Positions 30,433-40,904 of a stretch of DNA of 64,000 nucleotides are shown in pieces. Origin of the DNA: Clavaria fumosa. Lineage: Eukaryota > Basidiomycota > Agaricomycetes > Agaricales > Clavariaceae. The position numbers were made by a program, and so were the translations under genes. The stretch spans positions 2,418,001 through 2,482,000 of the forward strand of contig OX637802.1 in assembly GCA_951802425.1 (NCBI GenBank), read 5' to 3'. The notes beneath the pieces are model-generated. The model saw nothing but the letters and a program-made list of their open reading frames with translations. It ran no database searches and was not told where the DNA came from. Every line of letters starts with the position of its first letter. Position 1 is the stretch's first letter.

Positions 30433-32043
30433 CAGGTTCTATGAGTGTAGATCTACATAGCACTGCCAGCCTGCTGTAGTATTAAACCTGTGTCTATGCA
30501 AGATGGGTCCATCTGACCTGAGGTTTGATGAAACTACATGATCTGCTTAGTGACTTGATGTGACTTGGTTTGTCTTGAGTACATGCCTAAGACAAGCCTA
30601 AGGCTAATCCATAAATTGGATAGTCTTAATCTAGTTCAAGTGTGTCTTAATCTCTTGTGTCTGAATGTGTCTTATTCACCATTTTAAGACAGTTTAAGTA
30701 ATAATAAGACAGATTCAGAGATTTCCCCTTTTCCTGATGCATTAGCCACTGTTGAACATGATAAGACCGAGCAACATGAATTTTTCGAGCATTGGCCATC
30801 GAGATCTGTTCTATTTCACGAATTGCACGTCGTCGCATGATGATGAAGTCCCACATCGTCGACAACTTGAGAATAGAGATCCACCCAGAGATTGGGAAGG
30901 ACACCTCCTCTTGGACCCTATATCATTATTGAACAGAGACACATTTACCTCAGCAACTTCATGACAAGCACCAGGGATCCACTAACCGAGCATTGGTGAG
31001 TTTCAGAAAAGGTGAAAAATCTTCCTTCATTATACCTTTGAGGTGGAGAGGCTGTGACTTGCTGGAACCAACAGGAAATTCATTGCTTGGGACAGGAACA
31101 GCAAATATTTTGCGGAATGCAGGTGAGACCTCGAAGTATTGACGGTATGATTTAAACAGACAGTCTTCAACCTATTCAACACTGTCACAAGAATCGATGT
31201 GAACAGGCAATGTCAACCCACCAAAAAATACAAGTCCATCAAGTAAAGATCATCACTGAGGGGTTCGAAGTCCTTGGGATCTTGGTATGCTGACTCCTTG
31301 ATTTCTTTTGCAAACGATGCCTGCAGATGCGGGGTAAAATTGCGCTCATGTCTTCTCTCGATCTCGGAGTCGTAGCCATCCTCGAACACTGTGTCTCTGA
31401 GGTGCACAATCTTGAGAATGTAGTCTGTACCAAGTTGCCAGATGTCCTCCATTGTGATCGGTTGGCTCAAACACGCGTATGCTGCGAGTGCAGGCACTAG
31501 CCACTCCGTTATAAAGAATTCTTTTGCAAGAACAATCTTCTGCACAGTGTCCACTGCGGCGAAATTCCGAATTGCTGCTGCTCTGATCTGTGCCAAATTC
31601 CATTTGGTAGATAGTTTTAGGACAGATCGACATGCCGCAGAGTTGGTCCCATCAGCTTGGCCTCGCTTGTGCCTGTGCTCATCAAGAACTCTGCGCAATA
31701 TATTCTGAAGCACAAGCAACTAACCTTTTATTCACATACTTCAGGAAATTCGAAAAATCAACCTTGTCAATCCCTTCCAGTCGGAGAGGGCGTTCTGCCC
31801 CTAATTCGTCGTATTCTGGTGTCGAGTTGAAGATATTCAGTTCAAAATCACCAAAGAAATCTCGTCGGATTTTGAATTTCTGATCCTCGACCTGGCCCCA
31901 GTCATTGCATCAGCGAGTTCTCTGAGCGCCTAAGCTCAACTTACCTCAATAACCAAGTCTGAAAGGCGCATAGACTCATCCTCTTCCGGAGCATGCTGAA
32001 CGATTGTTCCAGCCTCAGAGTAAAGACTTGGTGTGGTCGACAT

Positions 32044-32742
32044 CTTCAAGCCTTTCAGATACTATGTCGTGGGTGTTCGAGTCCCACTTCATCAAATTAT
32101 GACATCGCGAGATGCGCAGCAACTACCTGGGACGAGCGCCGGTACTCTTGAACACTGGCACGTTTTCTCCCTCAACTAGCGCCTCTGTTCACTGCATGGT
32201 TTTTGTGGGACCATGCCTTCGGTGGGTTCTGATCATCTATGATTTTCGAGAAGTGAACCTTGGTGCTGCTTCATCCCGAGACCATCGCTATGTCTTACGG
32301 TACAATTGCAGGACCAACTCGTAAGAAATAAGATAAGTTGTATTACTGTTCTTTGTCACCCCTCCACGAGATGGTATGTAAGCGAAGCACCGATTTTGGG
32401 ATCATCAAACTACAGTAAACGCACAATGCATTGAGAGGTTACAGTAAATCGCAAATGTGCCTGGAGAAATAAAGTAATTTCGATTGTTCAAATAAAAACA
32501 CATTACATGTAAAGGAGACATCGGGGTCAAAAAGGGCCATTTTATACACAAAGTTCACCGGCCGATCACCTCAAAATAAAATAGAGCAGCGCAAAATGTC
32601 ATCGCATCCTTGGTTACAAAGCACCCCTCGTTTCAGGACAGTTCTGCTTTATGCCTACGTTCCAGTGAGTTCAGTTGCTTTGGCATTATTCAGATATACA
32701 TAATTTCGAAACCCAACTGCGTTTTTCACTCCCCGTCGTTGT
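32044..32742. other. Duplicated 5' flank of BTB copy B and 3' flank of the RING/TRAF pseudogene
   Basis: No gene. Bases 32044-32370 match 23014-23340 (flank of copy A). Bases about 32380-32742 are similar, inverted, to the sequence after the intact RING/TRAF gene (about 57015-57400); for instance a TAAACGCACAATGCATT segment recurs inverted at about 57338. Confidence 0.55.
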
Positions 32743-34167
32743 TCACAATTTTGTGACCGAGGGAGTTGTGTGCAGTGAATGCTGAGGGGGATAGGGCGAG
32801 GAATGCACTGCCAGGGATACATGATTATTTGTCTCTCAGTCGGAAATCGAATGCAGGCCCACTAAGGTGGTGGAAGTATCCCCAGGTGGACGAGGAACGG
32901 CAGCAGAAGCTGCTTGCGCATTCCTGTCCATCGGCAGGGCATGCACCGTGTGAAAAGGACCGCTGTCAGCAGTAACGATCTCGCATCTCAAAGTTGACAC
33001 AGGGAGAGGGAGAGGGAGAGGTAGTCGGCCACGAGTAGCAAGACGAAGTGGGTAGGAAAGACAGGCAATGGGACGAGGAAAGAGATTAATGAAATGCACC
33101 TGCATCCGAAGACCATATATAGTGTGCCCAGCTCGTCGCCAATCCTGATCGCCTCGGGGCGGAGGGCGACGTCGTTGCGCAGGGCAAGCGCGTCCACCGA
33201 GTGTGAGAGAGCGACTACGGATTCGTGCACGCCAACAAGAGCATCCTCGAGGGTCGTGCGCAGGTCGAGCGGCGCCACGCCTGTCACTGTCGTTGTCGGG
33301 GCGGTGGCGGCAGTCGACGTGGTGGTGGAAGCCGGACTTGTTGTTGAAGAGAGCTGTCGAGTATGCGGGTAAGGATACTGCGGGGGCTGTTGTTGCGAGT
33401 AGAATGGATGCTGGAAGCTGTACGGGACTGCCATCGCCGGCGGGTGCAGAGCGCCCTCTGGGGAAAAGTACGGCGCAAGAACGTCGGTGTCTTCGAGGGA
33501 CACAGACGTGGAAAGCGGGAAGGGCAAGAGAGGGAGTGCGGGGTCTGCGGGCTCCGGAGCGCCGTAGGAAAATGCGCCCGTGCTGTTAATCTGTCTATGG
33601 CGACTGACAGGGAGAGACGAGAGGTGTTCGGTGATGGGTGTGGCATCAGTGATGGCTGTAGGCATGGGCGCTGGCACCCGCAAAGGGGGAGCAAGAGCGA
33701 GAGGAGCAGGGGCGCGAAAGGGATCGGCAGCGGCGCCGCTGTTGTTATCGCCGTCGGGTTTGTACCAAGGCCCCAGCGCGCGCATCTCGTGCTTCATGTG
33801 CTGCATTGCGGCATCCAAAACACCCAGCTTTTGTCATAGAAGAGTGTTCTGCTCGATGAGGGTGGCGATGCGAGCGGTGTTAGCATTGAAAAGGCCCTTG
33901 AGGTGCTTAGACGGACATCCAAGGGCGCGTGTATCATGGAGAATGCGACGCGGGCCTGTCCACGGGCAGCCGTGCTCCGTGTGGAAGATGACGGTGTCGG
34001 GGCAGATCGTGAGGTGCGCTGGGAGTTCGGAGCGTTGGAGTGGCGTAAAATGAGAGGGACAGGCGCTGTCTTGGTTCGGGCGGTCAGACTGGTGCGTCTT
34101 AATTTTTGTGAATTGTAGGTGAGAGTGTGTGTCGAAGAAAGGCGACAGAGCAAACCTCCAGATCGCG
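32743..34167 (-). pseudogene. Truncated, broken copy of the RING/TRAF zinc-finger gene
   Basis: Homologous over its whole length to the second half of the intact gene at 54897-57014, but inverted. It lacks the RING and the first TRAF-type fingers: homology begins abruptly at 34167 at the codons for RDLE. SDCPNQDSACPS and LQRSELPAHLTICPDTVIF follow. At 33834-33836 the codon that is CGA in the intact gene is TGA, giving a stop after IEQNTLL. Downstream sequence still resembles the intact gene (MQHMKHEMRALGPWYKPDGD, NSTGAFSYGAPEPADP, LRNDVALRPEAIRIGDELGT). The final exon has lost frame. At 34167/34168 it is fused directly to a PRA1 fragment. Confidence 0.85.
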
Positions 34168-34600
34168 ATTGGAAGGACAGGAGGTGCACACATCGAATCT
34201 GTTGAAGAGCGCAAGGCCACCAACGAAGAAGCCCACCGCGATAAGTAGGAGCGGGTTTGTACTTCTATGGGTAAGGAGGGACGACAAGGCGGGAGGGCGC
34301 GCTCACGCTGCATACGCTGCGCTAGCACAACAAGGAAGTAGTCCCCTTGAAAGCGAATATTGAGTCGCTTATGCCCTGCCCGAAGTGTACACCTCAGAAC
34401 TCCCGAGAAAAATGGTACAAGCGCTGCAGAGGTGCTCTGCATGAGTGGCCATATAACACACAAAGTACACAAGAGATGGCACTGACAAAGACTGCGGCAT
34501 TACAGTCATATTGGCAGGCTTGAGAGATGATGGAGGTCGAAGGATTCCATTGGCGGGCGCAGTCCGCTAAGCCACCATCTGGAACAACAGCGTGCGTGCT
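34168..34600 (-). pseudogene. Decayed copy 2 of the PRA1 gene (fragment)
   Basis: Contains the PRA1 exon NPLLLIAVGFFVGGLALFNR at about 34200-34265, plus remnants of the exons to its 5' side (AACTCCCGAGAAAAATGG and CAGTCCGCTAAGCC, up to about 34600). The C-terminal exon is missing because the RING/TRAF fragment has replaced it at 34167/34168. It shares with PRA1 copy 1 changes not found in the intact gene, so copies 1 and 2 descend from one early duplicate. Confidence 0.75.
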
Positions 34601-35003
34601 TGAGCAACACGTCTGTCGCTGCGGGTTTGTCCTCCACAAGCAGGTAGTGAGGCATCATTGCTGTCAAATTTCGTTGAGAGCATTAGTTTTTTTGGTATTG
34701 TTGTGCTTGTAAGACTGCAAGTGCCAGTGTTGCTGCGTTCTGCATATGCTATGCAGTCAGGGCCTGACTGTGTAACACGTTTCAAAACTTTCGACACCAA
34801 TGCTGATAAGTATAGTACATGACGGATATACTGTATGCATGAATCACTGAGCTCTTCGATACCCAACAACGCGCGAATGGAGAGCCGTTTTCTGTGACCT
34901 GATTCAGTCAGGCTGCGAGCTGCACAATTCTGGTTGCTCCCATTAATGAGACCAGTAAGTGAGGCGAAATTAGTTTACGTGCTGGACAAACCTGGTGCGG
35001 ATA
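34601..35003. other. Duplicated spacer between PRA1 copy 2 and BTB copy C
   Basis: No gene. It matches 21000-21300 and the 3' flanks of copies A and B, including the shared ATGAATCACTGAGCTCTTCG at about 34838. Together with PRA1 copy 2 and BTB copy C it forms the second PRA1/BTB duplication unit. Confidence 0.55.
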
Positions 35004-35328
35004 CTACTCCAGTTCTGCGATGTCCATACCGGAAATGCTGGACAACCCTTTCTCTTGTTCTGCAATCTTTTTGACCTCACCTTGGAATAATGATGCAACA
35101 TTAGATTTTAAATCATATGTCGTCCTGCGTGCGATGATGGTCTTGGCTACAGCAGTCTCGTCCCGAGCTCGCATGATTCTTAAAACGTAATCCCAACCCA
35201 AAAGATCGACATCTTCCGCAGTTATCGCTTCCTTCCATCAGGAAAAAAAGCTCAAACAATATAGTACTATGTAGTCATGGTAGCAGCAGTAGCTCAGTAG
35301 CTAGTAACGCGTTATATAGACCCAGTAG

Positions 35329-35455
35329 ATCCCATATATTGCTCTGTAGTAATGGTAGTTCCCATATATTGCTCTGTAGTAACAGTAGTTCCCATATATT
35401 GCTCTGTAGTAATGGTAGTAATGGTAGTTCCTATATATTGCTCTGTAGACTGAGT
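35329..35455. repeat. 30-bp tandem repeat near the left end of the relic
   Basis: About four copies of a unit around CCCATATATTGCTCTGTAGT, the third followed by an extra AATGGTAGT. Such sub-terminal repeats are typical transposase-binding regions in CACTA-like elements. Confidence 0.8.
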
Positions 35456-35675
35456 AGATCCCATACAATGCACCAGAGTATGCAAAGGTGATTCAATAGT
35501 TTACTTGTCTCAAATGGTAGCCCAGGTTGATACTACAGTAGACTATGGTAGTGCTATGTGCCGCTTCCTGCTGCCACCACTGCTCCTTCCTTCCTCTGCA
35601 CACCAGCCAGCACAAAATCAATGGCCCAGGTCCCCACTGTCAGTCTGTGACTGCAGTAGGGGGCCTGGGCCATTG

Positions 35676-36112
35676 CTGCTGCTGCTGCCGCCGCCGCCGC
35701 TGTTGCCGCCGCCGTTGCCATCGTTGTTGCCGCCGCCGCCGTCACCGTCATTGTTGCCGCCGCCGTCGCCGTCGTTGTTGCTGCCACTGCTGTCGTTGTT
35801 GCTGCCGCTGCCGTCGTTGTTGCTGCCACTGCCGTCGTTGTTGCTGCCGCTGCCGTCGTTGTTGCTGCCGCCGCTGCTGCCCTCGCTGTTGCCGCCGCCG
35901 TCGCTGTTGCTACCGCCGCCGCCGTTGCTGTCACTGCCGCCGCTGTCACCGCCGCTGTCACTGCCGCCCCCGTCGCCGCCGCCTCCGCTGCTGTTGCTGC
36001 CGCCGCCGCCGCTGCTGTCGCTGCCGCCGCCGTCACCGCCGCTGTCGCCGCCGCCCCCATCGCCGCCGCCGCTGTTGCTCTGTTGCCGCTGCCGCCGCCG
36101 CTGCCATCGTCG
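35676..36112. repeat. GCC/GCT/GTT triplet array in the relic
   Basis: About 440 bases of GCCGCC, GCTGTT, GTCGTT units, reverse-complement in character to the array at 29440-30432. It is followed at 36115-36230 by a purine-rich GAGAGGGAGG tract and at 36300-36550 by GGAGGAGAG-rich sequence. Open frames through it are low-complexity artefacts by default. Confidence 0.85.
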
Positions 36113-36814
36113 TAGTTGCTGGAAGAGAGAGGGAGGGGAAGGAAGAGGGAGGAGAGAGGGAAGAGAGAGGGAGGGAGGAGAGGGAGGAGAGGGAGAGTGA
36201 GGAGAGTGAGAGAGAGGAGACGGAGAAGTGCCGTCGCCCTCCATCGCCCTGTAGATTAAAAAAAATTGAAAAGAATCATGAAAAAAGGGAGAGGGCGCAC
36301 CTGGTGGCCCCTCGCTGAGGGTGCCGCCGCTGCCGTGGTTGTCACTGAAGGAGAGGGTGAGGGAGAGGGAGGAGGTGCCGCCGCTGTCGCTGTCATCGCT
36401 GGAGGAGAGAGAGGGTGAGGGTACCGCCGCCGTCGTCGTCATCGCTGGAGGAGGGAGAGGGTGAGGGTGCTGCCGCCGTCGTCGTCATCGTTGGAGGTGA
36501 GAATGAGGGTGCTGTCGCCGCTATCATCGTTGCTGGGGATGGGAGAAAGGGAGGAGAGAGGGTGATGGTGGGAGGCAGAGAGAATGACAAGTTCAACACA
36601 GAGCATGTGACGACTTTCTGGGACGGCAATTCCCACCATGCCACAAGTACAGCCATAAGCTTACCAAATCAGTGACCCACAAATGTTCTGGCCCATTTCT
36701 CAGTCAATTCTCAAGCAATTCTCAAGATTTTTTTTTTCATAAGACACTACTTGATCTGTAGATTAATGTGGATATGTCAAAAAAATTAATTGATATTTTC
36801 TGTGCTGGTTTACC

Positions 36815-37848
36815 AAGATAGATGGGTGCCTAGCTTTATCCAAGCTTTGAACACCTTTTTGGAGCAATCTTTTGGAAGAGATCATATTCATCCAAACTAT
36901 CATGATTGATTTGATATGTATAAATATATTACTGTCAAGTTGCCATCCAAGCCCCAAGCTGATGAACAGTTATATCAGATTCATGGAATGCCTGGCCATT
37001 CTAATGGACCATGCAAGCCAGCAACTCCACCATGCTTTGACACTACCTTGATCATTGAGAACAAATCACAGTGGAAAGAGGATGGATTAAAAGGTTAGTC
37101 TAAGGCTATCAATTGTCTACAATTTGATGTCAACTTCAACTAGGTCTTCATGTAGCAAGATGTTTGATCTTCCAAAGCATCTCATCAGCAAAACAGCTCA
37201 GCTAAGTTGTCAGTATACTGTCCATTTCATTCAATTGACCTGTCATGCATCATGCACCTCCCCAAATTGGCCAAAAATCACACTGGTCACACATCATTTG
37301 AGGAATTGGTCAATTTGTAAGGTGAAATTCCCTTTTTGGGTGACAGTTACCTAATATATACTGGTGGAGGGGCAGTCAATTATCCCTCATGTCACACTTG
37401 ACTTCTACTTTCAGTCAATTCAAAATTTGACCAGAGGAATGCATCACACCACCTGGTCAATTGAATGAAATGGTACAGTAGAGAGGTATGGACTGGTATG
37501 TAATACCCCAAGACAACTTGGGGTGTTACACACCAGTCCATACCAGTCCATACTTACATTTAGCCAAGCTGTTTTGCTGATGCGCCTGGGCATAGTACCA
37601 CATCCTTTAGCATATGTTCACTGGTACAGACCACTTACAAGCTTTGATCTAGCAACTGGCATGTATCAGATTATTTTGTCTACTTGACAAAATTCTGCAA
37701 ATTTGGCACAGTTGTCTGTTGATTCCTCACTTTGGATCAGCAGATGTACCTATCTCATGGACCAGAAATAATGCTCTTCATTCAGCAGCTCAATTTTATC
37801 TCAACAAGTATACTGATATGCATTCATTTATGGAGTACAAATCTTTGT
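36815..37848 (+). pseudogene. Transposase C-terminal remnant (Plavaka-like)
   Basis: Several short plus-strand segments, in changing frames, read like the C-terminal part of basidiomycete Plavaka-type transposase proteins: FIQALNTFLEQSFGRDHIHP, then FDMYKYITVKLPSKPQADEQ, PPCFDTTLIIENKSQWKEDG, HPLAYVHWYRPLTSFDLATG and near the end SWTRNNALHSAAQFYLNKYT. They are broken by stops and frame changes and the N-terminal catalytic part is absent. The order of segments is right and all point the same way, which supports one decayed gene. The protein is not functional. Confidence 0.6.
37486..37552. repeat. Inverted repeat in the transposon relic
   Basis: TATGGACTGGTATGTAATAC and CCCAAG face CTTGGGGTGTTACACACCAG and TCCATA across a few bases, giving a stem of about 26 bases with two mismatches. 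It interrupts the transposase remnant, so it may itself be a small nested insertion or a folded-back duplication. Confidence 0.75.
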
Positions 37849-38395
37849 AACAATTTTAGTCCAAAAGTATCAGACTGGGTCTCACACAACTTAAATGTAA
37901 GGTCATGACAACAATACTAACATAAGGGGGAAAGAGTACAAAAGAGGAAAAGCAAAGGTATATATACCAAATGCTTCAGCATTTGCTGGTGTTCCCATGC
38001 TCAGACCCTTGGATCACATGACATGCCCAGGCTCCAGGTCATGTGATCTTACGATTATGTAATCTGACCCCAGCCACAGGTCATGTGACCTTCCAACAAC
38101 CCTCCTCCCCCAGTTTCTCCACAACTCCTCTTTGGGATGGCTTATGTAAGCAATCCTAACAAAAAGAGACTACTCTATGTACTTGTCATATACTGCACAA
38201 TATCATGAATTGTTCATTTTGATCCTAATCTATAGCCTGCTGAAACACTCATGAGTTTATTGCTTCAACCTTGCACTGGAATTCACCTCACCTCCACTCA
38301 GCTCCTGATTATATCATAATCATGACAACATCTGTGCTGTCAATTCAATGTCGTACAAAGGCTTACTATCCTACCCAACAGCACTATCACTAGTT

Positions 38396-38700
38396 GCTAC
38401 TAGGCTCAACATAGTACATTGGCTCTACTACTATTACTACTATGCACTCATAATATGCTACTAGGCTCAACATAGTACATAGGCTCTACTACTGTAACTA
38501 CAATGCACTCATAATATGCTACTAGGCTCAACATAGTACATAGGCTCTACTACCATAACTACAATGCACTCATAATATGCTACTAGGCTCAACATAGTAC
38601 ATAGGCTCTACTACTGTGACTACAATGCACTCATAATATGCTACTAGGCTCAACATAGTACATAGGCTCTACTACCATTACTACAATGCACTCATAATAT
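38396..38700. repeat. 61-bp minisatellite, five copies
   Basis: Five head-to-tail copies of a 61-base unit starting GCTACTAGGCTCAACATAGT and ending ACTCATAATAT, with a few substitutions per copy. It ends about 150 bases before the right inverted repeat of the transposon relic. Confidence 0.92.
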
Positions 38701-40171
38701 GCTACCCAGTCTATTGCATGCTATATAGTAATCCATACCTTCTATGTATTACTATTTTTCTCACTACATATGCTACAGCAGTCTATACAGGCTGTGTAGT
38801 CTACATAGTCTATGCTGATGTCTACTGCTGGGGGTTCTTTTTCCTGATGTCTGTTGCGTGTATGTGCACAGAGCAGGCAGTAGCCACTTTTGAACATGAC
38901 AAGACCGAGCAACGTAAATTTTTCGAGCATGCGCCATCGAGATCTGTTCTATTTCACGAATTGCACGTTGTCGCATAGTGATGAAGTCCCACATCGTTGA
39001 CAATTTGAGAATAGAGATCCACCCAGAGATTGGAAAGGACACCTCCTGGACCCTATATCATTATTGAACAGAGACACAATTGCTTCAGTAACTTCATGAT
39101 AAGTACCGGGATCAACTAACCGAGCATTGGCAAGTTTCAGAAAAGGTGAAAAATCTTCCTTCATTATACCTTTGAGATGTAGAGGCTGTGACCTGCTAGA
39201 ACCGGCAGGAAATTCATTGCTTGGGACAGGAACAGCAAATATTTTGCGGAATGCAGGTGAGACCTCGAAGTATTGATGGTATGATTTAAACAGACAGTCT
39301 TCAACCTATTCAACATCGTCACAAGAATCAATGTGAACAGGAAATGTCAACCCACCAAAAAATACAGGTCAATCAAATAAAGGTCATCATCACTGAGGGG
39401 TTCGACGTCCTTGGGATCTTGGTATGCTGACTCCTTAATTTCTTTTGCAAATGATGCCTGCAGATGCGGGGTAAAATTGTACCCACGTCTTTTCTCGATC
39501 TCGGAGCCGAAGCCAGCAATGTACATCGTCTCCCTGAGGCGCATCATCTTGAGAATGTAGTCTGTACCAAGTTGCTGGATGTCCTCCATCGTGATCGGTT
39601 GGCTCAAACACTTGCACGCGTATGCCGCGAGTGCAGGCACTAGCCACTCCGTTACAAAGAATTCCCTCGCAAGGACAATCTTCTGCACAGTGTCCACTGT
39701 AGCGAAGTCCCGAATTGCTGCTGCTCTGATCTGCGCCAATTTCCATTTGGCAGATAGTTTTAGGACAGATCGACATGCGGCAGAGTTGGTTCTGCCTCGC
39801 CTGTGTCCATCAAGAACTCAGCGCAATATATCCTGAAGCACAAATAACTAACCTTGTGTTTACATACTTCAGGAAATTCGAAAAATCAACCTTGTCAATC
39901 CCTTCTAGTCGGAGAGGGCGATCTGCCCCTAACTCGTCGTATTCTGGTGTCGAGTTGAAAATGTTCGGTTCAGAATCACGGAAGAAATCGCAGCGAATTC
40001 TGAACTTCTTATCCTCGACCTGACCCCAGTCATTGCATCAGTGAGTTCTCCGAGCGCCTAAGCCCAACTTACCTCGATAACCAAGTTTGAAAGGCTCATA
40101 GACTCATCCTCTTCCGGAGCATGCTGAACGATTGTTCCATCCTCAGAATAAAGACTCGATGTGGTCGACAT

Positions 40172-40904
40172 CTTCAAGCCCTTTGGGTACTATGTCGTGG
40201 GTGTTCAAGTCCCACTTCGTCAAATTACGACATTGCGGGATGCGCGGCAACTACCAGCAACGAGCGCTAGTACTGTAGGGGTGCATAAAATGTGGGTGAT
40301 AACAGTCCGCACCTTGGCAAGAAACTCCCACGCAGCGCTCTTCGTCTTAGCTCTACCACGATATACCATACGACATTCTCAAATGACTTGACCTGCTTAG
40401 TGTTGTATCATCTCTGGTGTCTTGATGTCTTGCGCTCTCCACTGGCATACACTCTTGAATGACTTCACTGTCAGCTTCAATGGATCCCTGTGCATAGCTC
40501 TTGCATGTGCTTTTTGACTTCTGGCTTTGATGGCAAGCTGTAAAGACCCGGAGAATGTTTGTGATCGTATCTGTGTTCACCCTAAAATATTCAACAAGGT
40601 TGACGGCAAGTGCAGCCTACATTTCTAGAAATACCTGAATCATTTGCACTTCGATCTAGCACCATACCGATAACAGAGAACTAATGCACATTCTCTTGCG
40701 AGGACCTTAGGATGATCTCTTAGGCATTGTTCACGGGAGGGTAATCTCGGCTTTCCCCGCATCCGCATGTCTCAGGAGGCACACGAAATCAGTCTTGGTT
40801 TGCTAGCACTTCCACATTTGCTTCACATTCTAAACATCTGACAGGACATTATGAATCGGTCCAGGGACTGTATGATAATGCCACAGCCAAAGGCGAGCGA
40901 CGTC
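40172..40904. other. Intergenic region between BTB copy C and MRI1
   Basis: The first 90 bases match the 5' flanks of BTB copies A and B; the match stops near 40265, the right border of the duplicated block. The remainder is unique AT-balanced sequence with no gene I can support. It includes the 3' flank of the isomerase gene. Confidence 0.5.

Larger units (their letters stand above)
28525..30739. mobile_element. 2.2-kb non-autonomous element with 25-bp terminal inverted repeats
   Basis: Bounded by perfect 25-base inverted repeats beginning CATCAGGAAAAGGGG, with CA repeated outside both ends (28523-28524 and 30740-30741). The empty site is visible in copies A and C (GAGCAGGCAGTAGCCAC). Sub-terminal regions carry many scattered TAAGAC/GTCTTA motifs (28600-28640 and 30570-30712), as in CACTA-like elements. 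There is no transposase gene. Inside are two GC-rich triplet arrays and a long hairpin. It shares the terminal CATCAGGAAAA with the element at 35236-38849, so it is probably mobilised by the same kind of transposase. Confidence 0.82.
23639..32043 (-). pseudogene. Double-BTB gene copy B, split by two transposon insertions
   Basis: The same two-BTB gene as copy A, read from the start MSTTPSLYSEAG at 32043 through the intact first BTB unit (for example LKLSTKWNLAQIRAAAIRNF at about 31600 and LYLMDLYFLVG at 31213) and most of the second (ISILKLSTMWDFIIMRRRAI near 30850). Within the exon for the helical part of the second unit it is cut by an inverted-repeat element at 28525-30739. After only 38 further coding bases (28487-28524) it is cut again by a Copia element at 23867-28481. 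The last exon part survives at 23639-23861 (LLGWDYVL-like start, end GMDIAEGLSST-like). Apart from the insertions the frame looks open, so the damage is recent. A truncated product containing the first BTB unit could still be made. Confidence 0.8.
35236..38849. mobile_element. 3.6-kb Plavaka-like DNA transposon relic
   Basis: Ends are short inverted repeats (CATCAGGAAAAA and TTTTTCCTGATG) with TC duplicated outside (35234-35235 and 38850-38851). The intact site CCTTCTGTTGCG is seen in copy B at 28492-28503. It carries a 30-bp tandem repeat near the left end, a GC-rich triplet array, the decayed 3' part of a transposase gene, a hairpin, and a 61-bp tandem repeat near the right end. Plavaka elements are CACTA-related transposons common in Agaricomycetes. 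The family name rests on remembered similarity of the transposase C-terminus. Confidence 0.7.
35004..40171 (-). pseudogene. Double-BTB gene copy C, split by a 3.6-kb transposon relic
   Basis: Third copy of the double-BTB gene. The start at 40171 (MSTTSSLYSEDG-like) leads into the first unit (MAQIRAAAIRDFATVDTVQK, VPALAAYACKCLSQPITMED, ending LYLIDLYFLVG at 39347) and the second (ISILKLSTMWDFITMRQRAI at about 39000). The coding exon is cut after the codons for the LLPALCTYT segment by the element at 35236-38849. The remaining C-terminal piece lies at 35004-35235 (LLGWDYVLRIMRARDETAVA to GMDIAELE). Within the helical segment of unit one there is a small in-frame insertion (KC) compared with copies A and B. 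As with copy B, the rest of the frame is open, so the insertion is the main lesion. Confidence 0.8.

Noticed and set aside
29438..30463. Open frames of up to 341 codons on both strands in the triplet array
   Set aside because: They follow from period-three simple sequence without stops; composition is a few residues only and no exon signals or domains are seen. Kept as a repeat.
35505..36442. Several 160-275-codon frames rich in Pro/Leu, Cys/Arg or Gly/Ser
   Set aside because: Produced by the GCC/GCT/GTT array and purine-rich tract inside the transposon relic; no coding evidence.
38396..38700. CRISPR-like array of 61-bp units
   Set aside because: There are no unique spacers; the whole unit repeats, the host is eukaryotic, and it lies inside a transposon relic. 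It is a minisatellite.
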